DNA of 64,000 bases from Jiangella gansuensis DSM 44835 (lineage in GTDB: Bacteria; Actinomycetota; Actinomycetes; Jiangellales; Jiangellaceae): the NCBI RefSeq assembly GCF_000515395.1, contig NZ_KI911782.1, positions 2,354,606 through 2,418,605 of the forward strand, written 5' to 3'. Below are positions 1 through 7,642 of this stretch, one piece after another. The translations under genes and the position numbers were made by a program. Each line of letters opens with the position of its first letter. The first letter of the stretch is position 1. The notes beneath the pieces are model-generated. The model worked only from the letters and a program-made list of their open reading frames with translations. It was not told where the DNA came from and made no database searches.

Positions 1-11
1 AGGTTCTTCGG

Positions 12-476
12 GTGAACGACAGCCTGTACCAGGAGATCATCCTGGACCACTACAAGCACCCGCAGGGGCGCGGGTTGCGTGAGCCGTTCGATGCCGAAGC
101 CCACCACGTCAACCCGACCTGCGGCGACGAGATCACCGTCCGGGTCGCGCTGGACGGCGAGAAGGTCGCCGACGTGTCGTACGACGGGCAGGGCTGCTCG
201 ATCAGCCAGGCCTCGGCCAGTGTGCTGCACGAGCTGCTCACCGGTTCCACCGTCTCCGACGCGATGTCGGTTGAACGGTCGTTCGTCGAGCTCATGCAGG
301 GCAAGGGCCAGGTCGAACCGGACGAGGATGTACTGGGCGACGGCATCGCGTTCGCCGGCGTCGCCAAATACCCGGCCCGGGTGAAATGCGCGTTGCTGTC
401 CTGGATGGCGTTCAAGGACGCCACCGCCCGGGCCATCGGAGAGCCCGCCGCTGTTGCCGAGGAGGAGAGGCGATGA
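12..476 (+). CDS. sufU: SufU-type Fe-S cluster assembly protein
   Basis: This 154-residue protein matches the SufU/IscU-like family, which receives sulfur from the SufS cysteine desulfurase and helps build Fe-S clusters in the cytoplasm of Gram-positive bacteria. The three expected ligand cysteines are visible at about C37 (in CGDE), C62 (in GQGCSIS) and C126 (in VKCALLSW), with the conserved Asp right after the first. Length is normal for the family. The start is a GTG a few bases into the window, so the ribosome binding site and the upstream suf genes are mostly not visible. The stop overlaps the next ATG in an ATGA, indicating translational coupling to the MIP18-family gene. Confidence 0.95.
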   Translation: MNDSLYQEIILDHYKHPQGRGLREPFDAEAHHVNPTCGDEITVRVALDGEKVADVSYDGQGCSISQASASVLHELLTGSTVSDAMSVERSFVELMQGKGQVEPDEDVLGDGIAFAGVAKYPARVKCALLSWMAFKDATARAIGEPAAVAEEERR

Positions 477-787
477 CCGCCACCGACATCGAAGACCTCA
501 AGGAGGCGCTGCGCGACGTCGTCGACCCCGAACTGGGCATCAACGTCGTCGACCTCGGCCTCATCTACGGCGTCAGCGTCGACGAGGAGAACGTCGCCAC
601 CGTCGACATGACGCTGACCAGCGCGGCCTGCCCGCTGACCGACCTCATCGAGGAGCAGGCGGTCGCGGCCACCGACGGCCTCGTCAACGAGCTGCGCATC
701 AACTGGGTCTGGATGCCGCCGTGGGGCCCGGACAAGATCACCGACGAGGGACGGGAGCAGCTGCGCGCGCTCGGATTCAACGTATGA
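473..787 (+). CDS. MIP18/DUF59-family metal-sulfur cluster assembly factor (SufT-like)
   Basis: A 104-residue DUF59 protein of the kind that follows sufU in actinobacterial suf operons and helps mature Fe-S proteins. The family signature DPELGINVVDLGLIY lies near residues 18-32. The conserved cysteine is C53 in TSAACPL. I place the start at the ATG that overlaps the sufU stop, preceded by GGAGGAGAGG; upstream in-frame sequence would lie inside sufU. Its own stop overlaps the next gene's ATG. Function in cluster maturation is inferred from family and operon position; PaaD-like members of the same fold are the alternative, but no phenylacetate genes are nearby. Confidence 0.9.
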   Translation: MTATDIEDLKEALRDVVDPELGINVVDLGLIYGVSVDEENVATVDMTLTSAACPLTDLIEEQAVAATDGLVNELRINWVWMPPWGPDKITDEGREQLRALGFNV

Positions 788-1389
788 AGGCGGTCGTGTT
801 CGACCTCGGCGGCGTTCTCGTCGACTGGGATCCGCGGTATCTCTACCGCACCCTGCTGCCCGACGACGACGCCGTCGAGCGTTTCCTGGCCGAGGTCACG
901 ACATCGGAGTGGAACACTCAGCAGGATGCCGGCCGCACCTGGGCCGAGGCGGTCACGACGCTCACCGATCAGTTCCCCGAGCACGCGGAGCTGATCGCCG
1001 CCTACGACACCCGCTGGATCGAGACCATCGGCGGGCAGATCGACGGCACCGTCGAGATCCTGAGCGAGCTGCGTGACACCGGAGTCGGCCTCTACGCACT
1101 CACCAACTGGTCGGCGGAGAAGTTCCCGCTCGCCCTCGAACGGTTCGAGTGGCTGTCGTGGTTCTCCGGCATCGTCGTCTCCGGCGTCGAGCAGATGATC
1201 AAGCCGGACCGGCGCATCTTCGACCTGCTGCTGGACCGGTACGGCCTCCACGCGGAGACGACGGCATTCATCGACGACTCGGCGCGCAACGTCAGCGCCG
1301 CAGCGCAGCTCGGCATGACCGCGCTGCACTTCACCGGGCCGGACCAGCTGCGCACTGACCTGCGCGAACTGGGTCTGCTGGCGCGCTAA
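784..1389 (+). CDS. HAD-superfamily hydrolase
   Basis: A 201-residue haloacid dehalogenase-like hydrolase, probably a small-molecule phosphatase. The nucleophile motif is FDLGGVLVDW near residues 6-15, with the first Asp at position 7. A Thr-containing second motif (LTNWSAEKF), the Lys of IKPDRRIF and the acidic FIDDSARN motif follow in normal order. The second Asp of a DxDx(T/V) motif is replaced by Gly, as in many HAD epoxide-hydrolase-like and dehalogenase-like members, so the substrate cannot be assigned. The start ATG overlaps the stop of the MIP18-family gene, making it the third gene of the sufU operon. A strong hairpin follows. Confidence 0.85.
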   Translation: MKAVVFDLGGVLVDWDPRYLYRTLLPDDDAVERFLAEVTTSEWNTQQDAGRTWAEAVTTLTDQFPEHAELIAAYDTRWIETIGGQIDGTVEILSELRDTGVGLYALTNWSAEKFPLALERFEWLSWFSGIVVSGVEQMIKPDRRIFDLLLDRYGLHAETTAFIDDSARNVSAAAQLGMTALHFTGPDQLRTDLRELGLLAR

Positions 1390-1399
1390 ATCCGGCTGC

Positions 1400-1421
1400 C
1401 GGCCGCGCGGGGGCGCGGCCG
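1400..1421 (+). terminator. GC-rich hairpin after the suf-HAD operon
   Basis: CGGCCGCGC (1400-1408) and GCGCGGCCG (1413-1421) form a perfect 9-bp stem with a GGGG loop, 11 bases after the HAD stop and before the peptide deformylase ribosome site (AAAGGGGA). There is no U-tract, as is common in high-GC actinomycetes. It may terminate or attenuate. Confidence 0.55.
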
Positions 1422-1445
1422 CACGATCGCAAAGGGGAACCTACT

Positions 1446-1991
1446 GTGGCCGTCCGTCCGATCCGCCTGTTCGGCGACCCGGTGCTGCGCACCACGGCCG
1501 AGCCGGTGGTCGACTTCGACCGCGAGCTGCGCAGCCTGGTCACCGACCTCACCGACACCATGCTCGCCGCGCCCGGCGCCGGCCTGGCGGCGCCGCAGAT
1601 CGGTGTGTCGCTGCGGGTGTTCACGTACGACGTCGACGACGTCGTCGGGCACCTCATCAACCCGACCCTGGAACTGTCCGAAGAGGAGCAGTTCGGGCCG
1701 GAGGGCTGCCTCTCACTGCCCGGCCTGGAGTACGACTGCCGGCGCGCCTTGCGGGTCGTGGCGCACGGCTTCAACATGTACGGCGACCCCGTCGCCATCG
1801 AGGGCAGCGAGCGCTTGGCCCGCGCCATCCAGCACGAGACCGACCACCTCGACGGCATCCTGTTCATCGACAAGCTCGACCGCGAAGCTCGCAAGGCAGC
1901 GATGAAGGCGATCCGCGAGGCCGCCTGGGCCGGCGAGGAAGCCCCGGAGATCCGGGTGTCGCCGCACGCCACCTTCGGCCGCGCCACCTGA
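1446..1991 (+). CDS. def: peptide deformylase
   Basis: Metal-dependent hydrolase that removes the formyl group from initiator methionine of nascent proteins. All three family motifs are intact in this 181-residue protein: GAGLAAPQIG (44-53), EGCLSLPG (86-93, with the metal-binding Cys) and HETDH (130-134, two metal His and the catalytic Glu). The C-terminus is longer than in the minimal enzyme, ending in a basic/Ala-rich helix, as in many actinobacterial forms. The GTG start is preceded by AAAGGGGA at good spacing. It is a single gene bounded by the upstream hairpin and the convergent lipoprotein gene. The Met-tRNA formyltransferase partner lies at 34708. Confidence 0.95.
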   Translation: MAVRPIRLFGDPVLRTTAEPVVDFDRELRSLVTDLTDTMLAAPGAGLAAPQIGVSLRVFTYDVDDVVGHLINPTLELSEEEQFGPEGCLSLPGLEYDCRRALRVVAHGFNMYGDPVAIEGSERLARAIQHETDHLDGILFIDKLDREARKAAMKAIREAAWAGEEAPEIRVSPHATFGRAT

Positions 1992-2037
1992 GCCGACCGG
2001 GTGCCGCGCAGGTCGGGCCCTGGGCCGTCGTCGCCCC

Positions 2038-2406
2038 TCACCTGGGCGCACCTCGCGCGCCTGAGGGCCGTACAAGGGGCGCATCTGCTCCAGGTGCGAC
2101 CGTGAGGCGAGTGACGTGCCAGTGGCGAGGCTCAAGGCTGAGCGGCGCGGCGGTCTCGGCGTGGGTGCGCAGCGCGCGGCCGTCGTCGTCGACCATGACC
2201 TCGACGTGATCGGCGCAGCCGCTGAGCAGGCCGGACGCCGTCACGCGAATGGACTGGCCGGGCCGGACCGTCGCCGGCTGGACGGCGGTCTGGGGTGCGG
2301 CGCATGCCGCGTCGTCGGCCCCGGCGACTCGTGACGGCGAGCCGCCGCCGCAGGCGCCGCCGCCCACCAGCAGCGCCAGCGTTGCGACCAGCAGGCCCAC
2401 CCGCAT
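2038..2406 (-). CDS. small lipoprotein of unknown function
   Basis: A 122-residue predicted lipoprotein. Residues 1-19 are a short basic N-terminus, a hydrophobic stretch and a lipobox ending in GGGAC, so the Cys would be lipidated and the protein anchored outside the membrane. The rest contains VRPGQSIRVTASG, a pattern common in small actinobacterial secreted beta-sandwich proteins, and two further cysteines. I chose the ATG at 2406 because GGGG sits about 10 bases upstream; an ATG at 2415 lies directly against the same GGGG. Upstream in-frame sequence reads through unlikely basic sequence. It is oriented with the MFS gene upstream, about 120 bases away. No specific function can be assigned. 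Confidence 0.6.
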   Translation of the reverse strand: MRVGLLVATLALLVGGGACGGGSPSRVAGADDAACAAPQTAVQPATVRPGQSIRVTASGLLSGCADHVEVMVDDDGRALRTHAETAAPLSLEPRHWHVTRLTVAPGADAPLVRPSGARGAPR

Positions 2407-2524
2407 GTCGACCATCCCCGGTGACGATCCGACCCGTGGTGCTTGGACGCGCGAGACCGTCCCGGGGTTCACCCTTTCCTCGACGACCCACTGAACACGC
2501 GGCCTGGATCGGCCCCGCACTCGC

Positions 2525-3760
2525 TCAGGGCTGTCGCCGTCGCATGGCCCGGGGCAGGGTCACGGCGACGGCGACCGTGGCCAGCGTGCCGCCCGCGCCG
2601 GCCACCACGAACGTCACCGGCGCCGACGTCGCGTCCAGCAACAAGCCGCCGGCCAGGTACGACACCCCCGCGGCCAGCCCGATGGCGCCGTAGAGGTTGC
2701 CGAACACCCGGCCCAGCATGGCGGGCGGAACCAGCCGGGGCAGCAGTGTGTTGGTGGCGACGTCCATGGCGGCGATGCCCAGCCCGCGTACCGCCTGGAG
2801 GGTGAAGGCGGCGGCCACCGCCCAGGCCAGCCCGGTCAGCAGGTTCCCGATGCTGCTGACGGCGAACCCCGTGGCCAGCAGGACCACCATCGACCACCGC
2901 CGCGCCGAACGCGCCAGCAGCGCGTACCCGGCGAACAGCCCGAGACCGACGGCGGCCAACAGCACGCCGACGGCGGAATCACCTGCGTCAAGGGTGTCGC
3001 GGGCCAACACCACCAGCGCCACGTCGTCGATGCCGTTGAAGGCCACGACAGCGCAGAAGCCGAGCGCGACGATCCGCAGCGCCGGCGCGCGCCAGATGAA
3101 CACCAGCCCATCCCGCGCGTCACCGGCCAGCGAAGCCCGCGGCTCCGCCCCATCGACCGGCGACGGCGGCAGCGGCGGCAGCCCGACCAGCAGCGCCGCC
3201 GACAGCAGGAACGTCGCCGCGTCAACCAGCAGCACGCCGACGATGCCGACCAGCGGGAACAGCGCCGCCGCCAGCAGCGGCCCGGCCGCCTCGCCGCCAT
3301 TGGTGGCTAGGCCGAGGGCGGAGTTCGCGGCGGCGTGGTCGCGGGGCGGCACCAGCGTCGCCACCGCCGCCCGCGACGCCGGCAGGAACGCCTGCCCGGC
3401 CAGTGCCCGCACCCCGACCAGGGCCAGGAGCAGCGGCAGAGGCGGCAACGACAGCGCGATCGCGGCGAGCAGCACGGCCTGGACCAACTCGCTGGCGATC
3501 ATGACCCGTTTCCGGTCGAACCGGTCGCTCAACGCACCGGTCAGCGGGCTCAGCAACGCCGGCGCCAGGTCTCCGACCAGCAGCAGCAACGACACCGCGA
3601 TCGCCTGGCCGGCAGTGTCGGCGACGTGCAGCATCAACGCGACCAGGCTGAGCGAGTCGCCGAGGAACGACACCGTGCGGGCCACGAACAGCGACCGGAA
3701 CGCCGCGTCCGCCCGCAGCAGCCGGGCGGCGCCGCGCGGTTCGCCGTCGTCGCCCGTCAC
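2525..3760 (-). CDS. MFS transporter (EntS/MFS_3-like exporter)
   Basis: A 411-residue major facilitator protein with about 12 hydrophobic segments. The N-terminal half carries the LSDRFDRKRVMI loop between helices 2 and 3, which is the MFS motif A. The sequence style (RTVSFLGDSLSLVALMLHV near the N-terminus, APALLSPLTGALSDRFDRKR) resembles the enterobactin-exporter-like and macrolide-exporter-like MFS_3 group, so drug or siderophore efflux is possible but the substrate is unknown. No siderophore genes are nearby. It reads away from the MoxR gene across a 73-base divergent gap and may be co-transcribed with the downstream lipoprotein. Confidence 0.85.
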   Translation of the reverse strand: MTGDDGEPRGAARLLRADAAFRSLFVARTVSFLGDSLSLVALMLHVADTAGQAIAVSLLLLVGDLAPALLSPLTGALSDRFDRKRVMIASELVQAVLLAAIALSLPPLPLLLALVGVRALAGQAFLPASRAAVATLVPPRDHAAANSALGLATNGGEAAGPLLAAALFPLVGIVGVLLVDAATFLLSAALLVGLPPLPPSPVDGAEPRASLAGDARDGLVFIWRAPALRIVALGFCAVVAFNGIDDVALVVLARDTLDAGDSAVGVLLAAVGLGLFAGYALLARSARRWSMVVLLATGFAVSSIGNLLTGLAWAVAAAFTLQAVRGLGIAAMDVATNTLLPRLVPPAMLGRVFGNLYGAIGLAAGVSYLAGGLLLDATSAPVTFVVAGAGGTLATVAVAVTLPRAMRRRQP

Positions 3761-3833
3761 GACGACGAGGATGGGTGACTAGGCCTGGCAGCACAAGCGG
3801 ATTTCGCGGCGGCGTACGGCGTAGCGTTGGGGC

Positions 3834-4721
3834 ATGGTGGACACGAGCGGTGCCGTCTCCTCGCCCGGTGAGCTGGCCGAACGGCTTGATGCCGCCGGGT
3901 ACCTGGCCGACGAGGGCCTGGCGACGGCGGCGTTCCTGGCGTTGCGGATGGGCCGCCCGCTGTTCGTCGAAGGCGAGGCCGGGGTCGGCAAGACGTCGCT
4001 GGCGCAGGCGCTGGCGCAGGTGCTCGACGCGCCGCTGATCCGGCTGCAATGCTACGAAGGGGTCGACGCCGCGCAGGCGCTGTACGACTGGGACTTCCCG
4101 CGTCAGCTGCTGCACCTGCGCGCCGCCGAGGCCGCGGGCGTCACCGATGTCGACCAGCTCGAGCACGAGTTGTACGACCGCCGGTTCCTGCTGGCTCGGC
4201 CGCTGTTGCAGGCGCTGGAGACGTCGCCGTCGGTGCTGCTGGTCGACGAGGTCGATCGTGCCGACGACGAGTTCGAGGCGTTCCTGCTGGAGGTGCTGTC
4301 GGACTTCACCATCTCGATCCCGGAGATCGGCACCGTACGCGCACAGACGCCGCCCGTCGTCGTCGTCACCAGCAACCGCACCCGCGAGGTGCACGACGCG
4401 CTCAAGCGGCGCTGTCTCTACCACTGGCTGGCGCACCCGACGTTCGAGCGGGAGGTCGCCGTCATCCGGCGCCGGCTGCCCGGCGTGGGCGAGCGGCTGG
4501 CCGGTGACGTCGCCCGCGCGGTGCAGCGGCTGCGCGGGGCCGACCTGCTCAAGCCACCCGGGCTGGCCGAGTCGATCGACTGGGTGGCGGCGTTGACGGA
4601 GCTGGGCGCCACCGAGCTCGACACCGAGCTGGCCGCCCGCACCCTCGGCGCGGTGCTCAAGTACCAGGAGGACACCGAGCGGGTGCTGGGCGAGGTGACC
4701 GAGCTGGTCGGGCGGGCGTGA
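3834..4721 (+). CDS. MoxR-family AAA+ ATPase (CoxD-like)
   Basis: A 295-residue AAA+ ATPase. The Walker A GEAGVGKT is at residues 47-54, Walker B is LLVDEVDRAD near 135-145, and a sensor-1 region (VVVVTSNRTREV) follows. CoxD-type MoxR proteins act with a VWA-domain partner to insert the sulfur/copper or otherwise mature molybdenum hydroxylases of the CO dehydrogenase family. The immediate downstream gene is exactly such a VWA partner, overlapping by 4 bases (GTGA). XdhC-like and MobA-like genes follow, and a coxMSL enzyme is in the same window. I infer a maturation role for that enzyme; the exact chemistry is unproven here. Confidence 0.88.
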   Translation: MVDTSGAVSSPGELAERLDAAGYLADEGLATAAFLALRMGRPLFVEGEAGVGKTSLAQALAQVLDAPLIRLQCYEGVDAAQALYDWDFPRQLLHLRAAEAAGVTDVDQLEHELYDRRFLLARPLLQALETSPSVLLVDEVDRADDEFEAFLLEVLSDFTISIPEIGTVRAQTPPVVVVTSNRTREVHDALKRRCLYHWLAHPTFEREVAVIRRRLPGVGERLAGDVARAVQRLRGADLLKPPGLAESIDWVAALTELGATELDTELAARTLGAVLKYQEDTERVLGEVTELVGRA

Positions 4722-5881
4722 ACGTGCCGGCCAGCGAGCAGGTGACCGCACAGGTCGTCGGCTTCGCCCGGCGGCTGGCCGCCGCCGGCACGCCGGTCCC
4801 GCCGACGCGGGTGCACGCGATGCTGGCGGCGCTCGACGTGCTGGGCGGCGGGTCGCTGCGGTCGGTGTACTGGTCCGGCCGGGTGACCTTGTGCGCGTCG
4901 CCGGAGGACGTGGAGCGTTACGACCGGGTGTTCGCGGCCTACTTCGGCGGGCAACGGACCCCGCCGCCGACGACGGTGCGAGTCCCGCCGGTGCAGCGGC
5001 TGGTCGCGCTCCCGGCCGACCCCGCCGCCGAGCCCGACGGACGACGTGACGGCGACCCGCCACCGGAGCTGCTGGCCACCGCGAGCCGGGTCGAGGTGCT
5101 GCGGCACCGCGACGTCGCCACCCTGAGTGATGCGGACCGGGCCGAGGTGCACCGCTACGTCAGTGCGCTGCTGCCCGCGGCGCCGGACCGCCGGACCCGA
5201 CGCCAGCGTCCCGCCGCGTCCGGCCCCGTCGACGCCCGCCGCACCGTGCGGCGCATGCTCCGCCACGGCGGCGAGCCCGTCGAGCTGCGGCGACACGGGC
5301 ATGCACGGCGGTACCGGCGGCTGGTCTTCCTCGTCGACGTCAGCGGGTCCATGGCCCCGTACGCGGAGACGCTGCTGCGCTTCGCGCACGCCGCCTGCCG
5401 GACCCGTCCGGGCACCGAGGTGTTCACCGTCGGGACCCGGCTCACCCGCATCACGCGCGAACTGCGCGGTCGCGAGCCGGGCACGGCCCTGGCGGCCGCG
5501 TCGGCGGCCATCGCGGACTGGAGCGGCGGCACCCGGCTCGGCGAAGAGCTGAAGGAGTTCCTGGACCGCTGGGGCCAGCGCGGCACCGCCCGCGGCGCCG
5601 TCGTCGTCATCGGCAGCGACGGGTGGGAGCGCGGCGACCCCACGCTGCTGGGTGAGCAGATGTCACGCCTGTCCCGGTTGGCCCGACGTATCGTGTGGGT
5701 GAACCCGCATCGCGGCCAGGCTGGGTACGCCCCGGCCACCGGCGGGATGCAAGCCGCGCTCCCGCACGTCGACCGGCTGGTCGCCGGCCACTCGCTGGGC
5801 GCGATGGAGGAACTGGCCCGGGTGCTCGACGAGCATGACGGGCGCCGGAGGGGTGGTGGCCATGCACGAGGTGATGCGTGA
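4718..5881 (+). CDS. VWA-domain protein, CoxE-like
   Basis: A 387-residue protein whose C-terminal half is a von Willebrand A domain with an intact MIDAS motif DVSGS starting at D207, followed by the conserved Thr and Asp region (GGTRLGEELKEF, VIGSDGWERGD). The N-terminal half is the charged, helix-rich region typical of CoxE proteins. It overlaps the MoxR stop by 4 bases, and the MoxR/VWA pair is the standard chaperone unit for maturation of CO-dehydrogenase-family molybdenum enzymes. Its 3' end overlaps the start region of the XdhC-like gene. Cytoplasmic; no signal peptide. The target enzyme is inferred to be the coxMSL product at 16496-20449. Confidence 0.87.
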   Translation: MNVPASEQVTAQVVGFARRLAAAGTPVPPTRVHAMLAALDVLGGGSLRSVYWSGRVTLCASPEDVERYDRVFAAYFGGQRTPPPTTVRVPPVQRLVALPADPAAEPDGRRDGDPPPELLATASRVEVLRHRDVATLSDADRAEVHRYVSALLPAAPDRRTRRQRPAASGPVDARRTVRRMLRHGGEPVELRRHGHARRYRRLVFLVDVSGSMAPYAETLLRFAHAACRTRPGTEVFTVGTRLTRITRELRGREPGTALAAASAAIADWSGGTRLGEELKEFLDRWGQRGTARGAVVVIGSDGWERGDPTLLGEQMSRLSRLARRIVWVNPHRGQAGYAPATGGMQAALPHVDRLVAGHSLGAMEELARVLDEHDGRRRGGGHARGDA

Positions 5882-6980
5882 GCTGGTGTCCGCCATCGGC
5901 GACGGGCAGCGGACCGGCCTGGTCACCGTCGTCAGCACCTTCAAGTCCGCACCCCGCCCGCCCGGCGCCTCCATGGCCGTCACCCGCGACGGCGAGGCCG
6001 TCGGCAGCGTCTCCGGCGGCTGCATCGAGGGCGCCGTCTACGAGCTGGCGCAGGAGGTCATGGACGGCCGCCCGCCGGTTCTCCAGCGCTACGGGGTGAG
6101 CGACGACGACGCGTTCGCCGTCGGCCTGACCTGCGGCGGCATCATCGACGTGTTCGTGGAGGCCGTCGACGCCGCCTCGTTCCCGTCCCTGCCGGACCTG
6201 GCGTCCAGTGTGGAATCGTCCGACCCCGTGGCGGTGGCCACGGTGGTGCGCGGGCCCGGCACCGTCGGCGCCCACCTCGTCATCTGGCCAGACCGGGTGG
6301 CCGGGACGCTCGGCGGGCAGCGGCTCGACGACGCCGTCACCGACGACGCGCGCGGCATGCTCGAGCAGGGCATGACCGGCATCCGCCGGTACGGCGCCGA
6401 CGGCGAGCGGCGGCTCGACGAGCTCGAGGTGTTCGTGCAGTCGTTCGCGCCACGGCCACGGATGCTCGTGTTCGGCGCCATCGACTTCGCCGCCGCGCTG
6501 GTACGGATCGGCCGTTTCCTCGGCTACCACGTCACCGTGTGCGACGCCCGGCCGGTGTTCGCGACCCCACGGCGGTTCCCCGACGCCGACGACGTCGTCG
6601 TGCAATGGCCGCACGACTACCTGGCGGCGACGGAGGTCGACCCGCGCACCGTCATCTGCGTGCTCACCCACGACCCCAAGTTCGACGTCCCGCTCCTCGA
6701 GGCCGCGGTGCGTACCCCGGCGGCGTACATCGGCGTCATGGGGTCGCGGCGCACGCACGACGACCGAGTCTCCCGGCTGCGCGAGCGCGGGCTGGGCGAC
6801 GACGAGCTGAGCCGGCTGTCGTCGCCGCTGGGCCTGGACATCGGCGCCCGCACCCCGGAGGAGACGGCGGTGTCGATCGCGGCAGAGATCATCGCGGCCC
6901 GGTGGGGCGCGAGCGGGCAGCGGCTGAGCGACACCACCGGACCGATCCACCGTGAACCGCTCGCGGCGGATGTCCGCTGA
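5862..6980 (+). CDS. XdhC/CoxI-family molybdenum cofactor maturation protein
   Basis: A 372-residue XdhC-family protein. In the family it binds the molybdenum cofactor, supports its sulfuration and delivers it to xanthine-dehydrogenase-type enzymes. An N-terminal XdhC/CoxI domain carries SGGCIEGAV with the characteristic Cys. A C-terminal Rossmann domain carries LTHDPKFDVPLL and AYIGVMGSRRTHDDR, a hallmark of the family. I chose the ATG at 5862 because GGAGGGG lies 8 bases upstream; an in-frame ATG at 5835 has no such site. The gene overlaps the CoxE-like gene and, at its 3' end, the nucleotidyltransferase gene, so MoxR-VWA-XdhC-MobA form one operon. Confidence 0.9.
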   Translation: MHEVMRELVSAIGDGQRTGLVTVVSTFKSAPRPPGASMAVTRDGEAVGSVSGGCIEGAVYELAQEVMDGRPPVLQRYGVSDDDAFAVGLTCGGIIDVFVEAVDAASFPSLPDLASSVESSDPVAVATVVRGPGTVGAHLVIWPDRVAGTLGGQRLDDAVTDDARGMLEQGMTGIRRYGADGERRLDELEVFVQSFAPRPRMLVFGAIDFAAALVRIGRFLGYHVTVCDARPVFATPRRFPDADDVVVQWPHDYLAATEVDPRTVICVLTHDPKFDVPLLEAAVRTPAAYIGVMGSRRTHDDRVSRLRERGLGDDELSRLSSPLGLDIGARTPEETAVSIAAEIIAARWGASGQRLSDTTGPIHREPLAADVR

Positions 6981-7563
6981 GCCGGGCACGGGCGCCGGCG
7001 CAGGCCTGGCGGGGCTGATTCTCGCCGCTGGGTCGGGGTCGCGGTTCGGGTCGCCGAAAGCGCTGGTGGAGTTCGAGGGCTCACGGCTGGTCGACCGGGC
7101 CGTGCGGGTCGTCGCGGGGTGCCGGCCGGTGGTCGTGGTCTCGGGGGCGGTCTCGCTGACCGTTCCGGGCGCGTTCGTGGTGCACAACCCGCAGTGGGCG
7201 ACGGGGATGGGCTCGTCGCTGCGGGCCGGGCTGCGGGCACTGGACGGGTTGCCCGGCGTAGGGGCCGTCGTGGTGGTGCTGGTGGATCAGCCGTGGGTGG
7301 GGCCGGACGCGGTGGCGCGGCTGCGTGCGGTGTGGGCGTCCGCCGACGGCGTCCGGGTCGCCGCCGCGACGTACGGCGGCCGGCGCGGCAACCCGGTACT
7401 GCTGGACCGGTCGGTGTGGCCGGAGGTCGCCGCCCTGGCCTCCGGCGACGCCGGGGCACGGGCCTTCATGGCCGTCCACCCGGAGCTGGTGACGCCCGTC
7501 CCGTGCGACGACACCGGCCGCCCCGACGACGTCGACGTCCCCGCCGACCTCGGCCGGAAATGA
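6952..7563 (+). CDS. MobA-like molybdenum cofactor nucleotidyltransferase (MocA type)
   Basis: A 203-residue NTP-transferase with the nucleotide-binding signature LILAAGSGSRFGSPKALVEF near the N-terminus, followed by QPWVGPDA and YGGRRGNPVLL. In MocA/MobA-like proteins these bind CTP or GTP and attach CMP or GMP to molybdopterin. Members beside xdhC are usually MocA-like cytidylyltransferases, which suits a CO-dehydrogenase-type enzyme that carries the cytosine dinucleotide cofactor. The specific nucleotide is inferred. The GTG at 6952 overlaps the xdhC end by 29 bases; an in-frame ATG at 6970 is an alternative. The stop TGA is the first three bases of a large palindrome. Confidence 0.85.
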   Translation: MNRSRRMSAEPGTGAGAGLAGLILAAGSGSRFGSPKALVEFEGSRLVDRAVRVVAGCRPVVVVSGAVSLTVPGAFVVHNPQWATGMGSSLRAGLRALDGLPGVGAVVVVLVDQPWVGPDAVARLRAVWASADGVRVAAATYGGRRGNPVLLDRSVWPEVAALASGDAGARAFMAVHPELVTPVPCDDTGRPDDVDVPADLGRK

Positions 7564-7642
7564 TCACGTCCACCATGGGTACTCCCGCCGCACCAGGGAT
7601 GCATGCCTGGGGGAGCGGGAGCACCCATGGTGGACGTGATCA
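7561..7642. repeat. large intergenic palindrome, copy A of a three-copy family
   Basis: TGATCACGTCCACCATGGGT (7561-7580) is repeated perfectly in inverse orientation at 7623-7642. Inside are a second stem, CTCCCG (7582-7587) with CGGGAG (7616-7621), and a third, CCAGG with CCTGG, around GATGCATG. The whole element folds as one long hairpin. It fills the gap between the convergent nucleotidyltransferase and AllG-like genes, and its two ends supply their stop codons. Related elements lie near 49403 and 59686. It could act as a bidirectional terminator. Such repeat families are often mobilised by tyrosine or REP-associated transposases; none is in this window. Confidence 0.85.

Noticed and set aside
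3335-3778. Gln/Arg-rich + strand frame opposite the MFS gene
   Set aside because: It is the reverse strand of the transporter's leucine- and alanine-rich helices, with no motif and no ribosome site.
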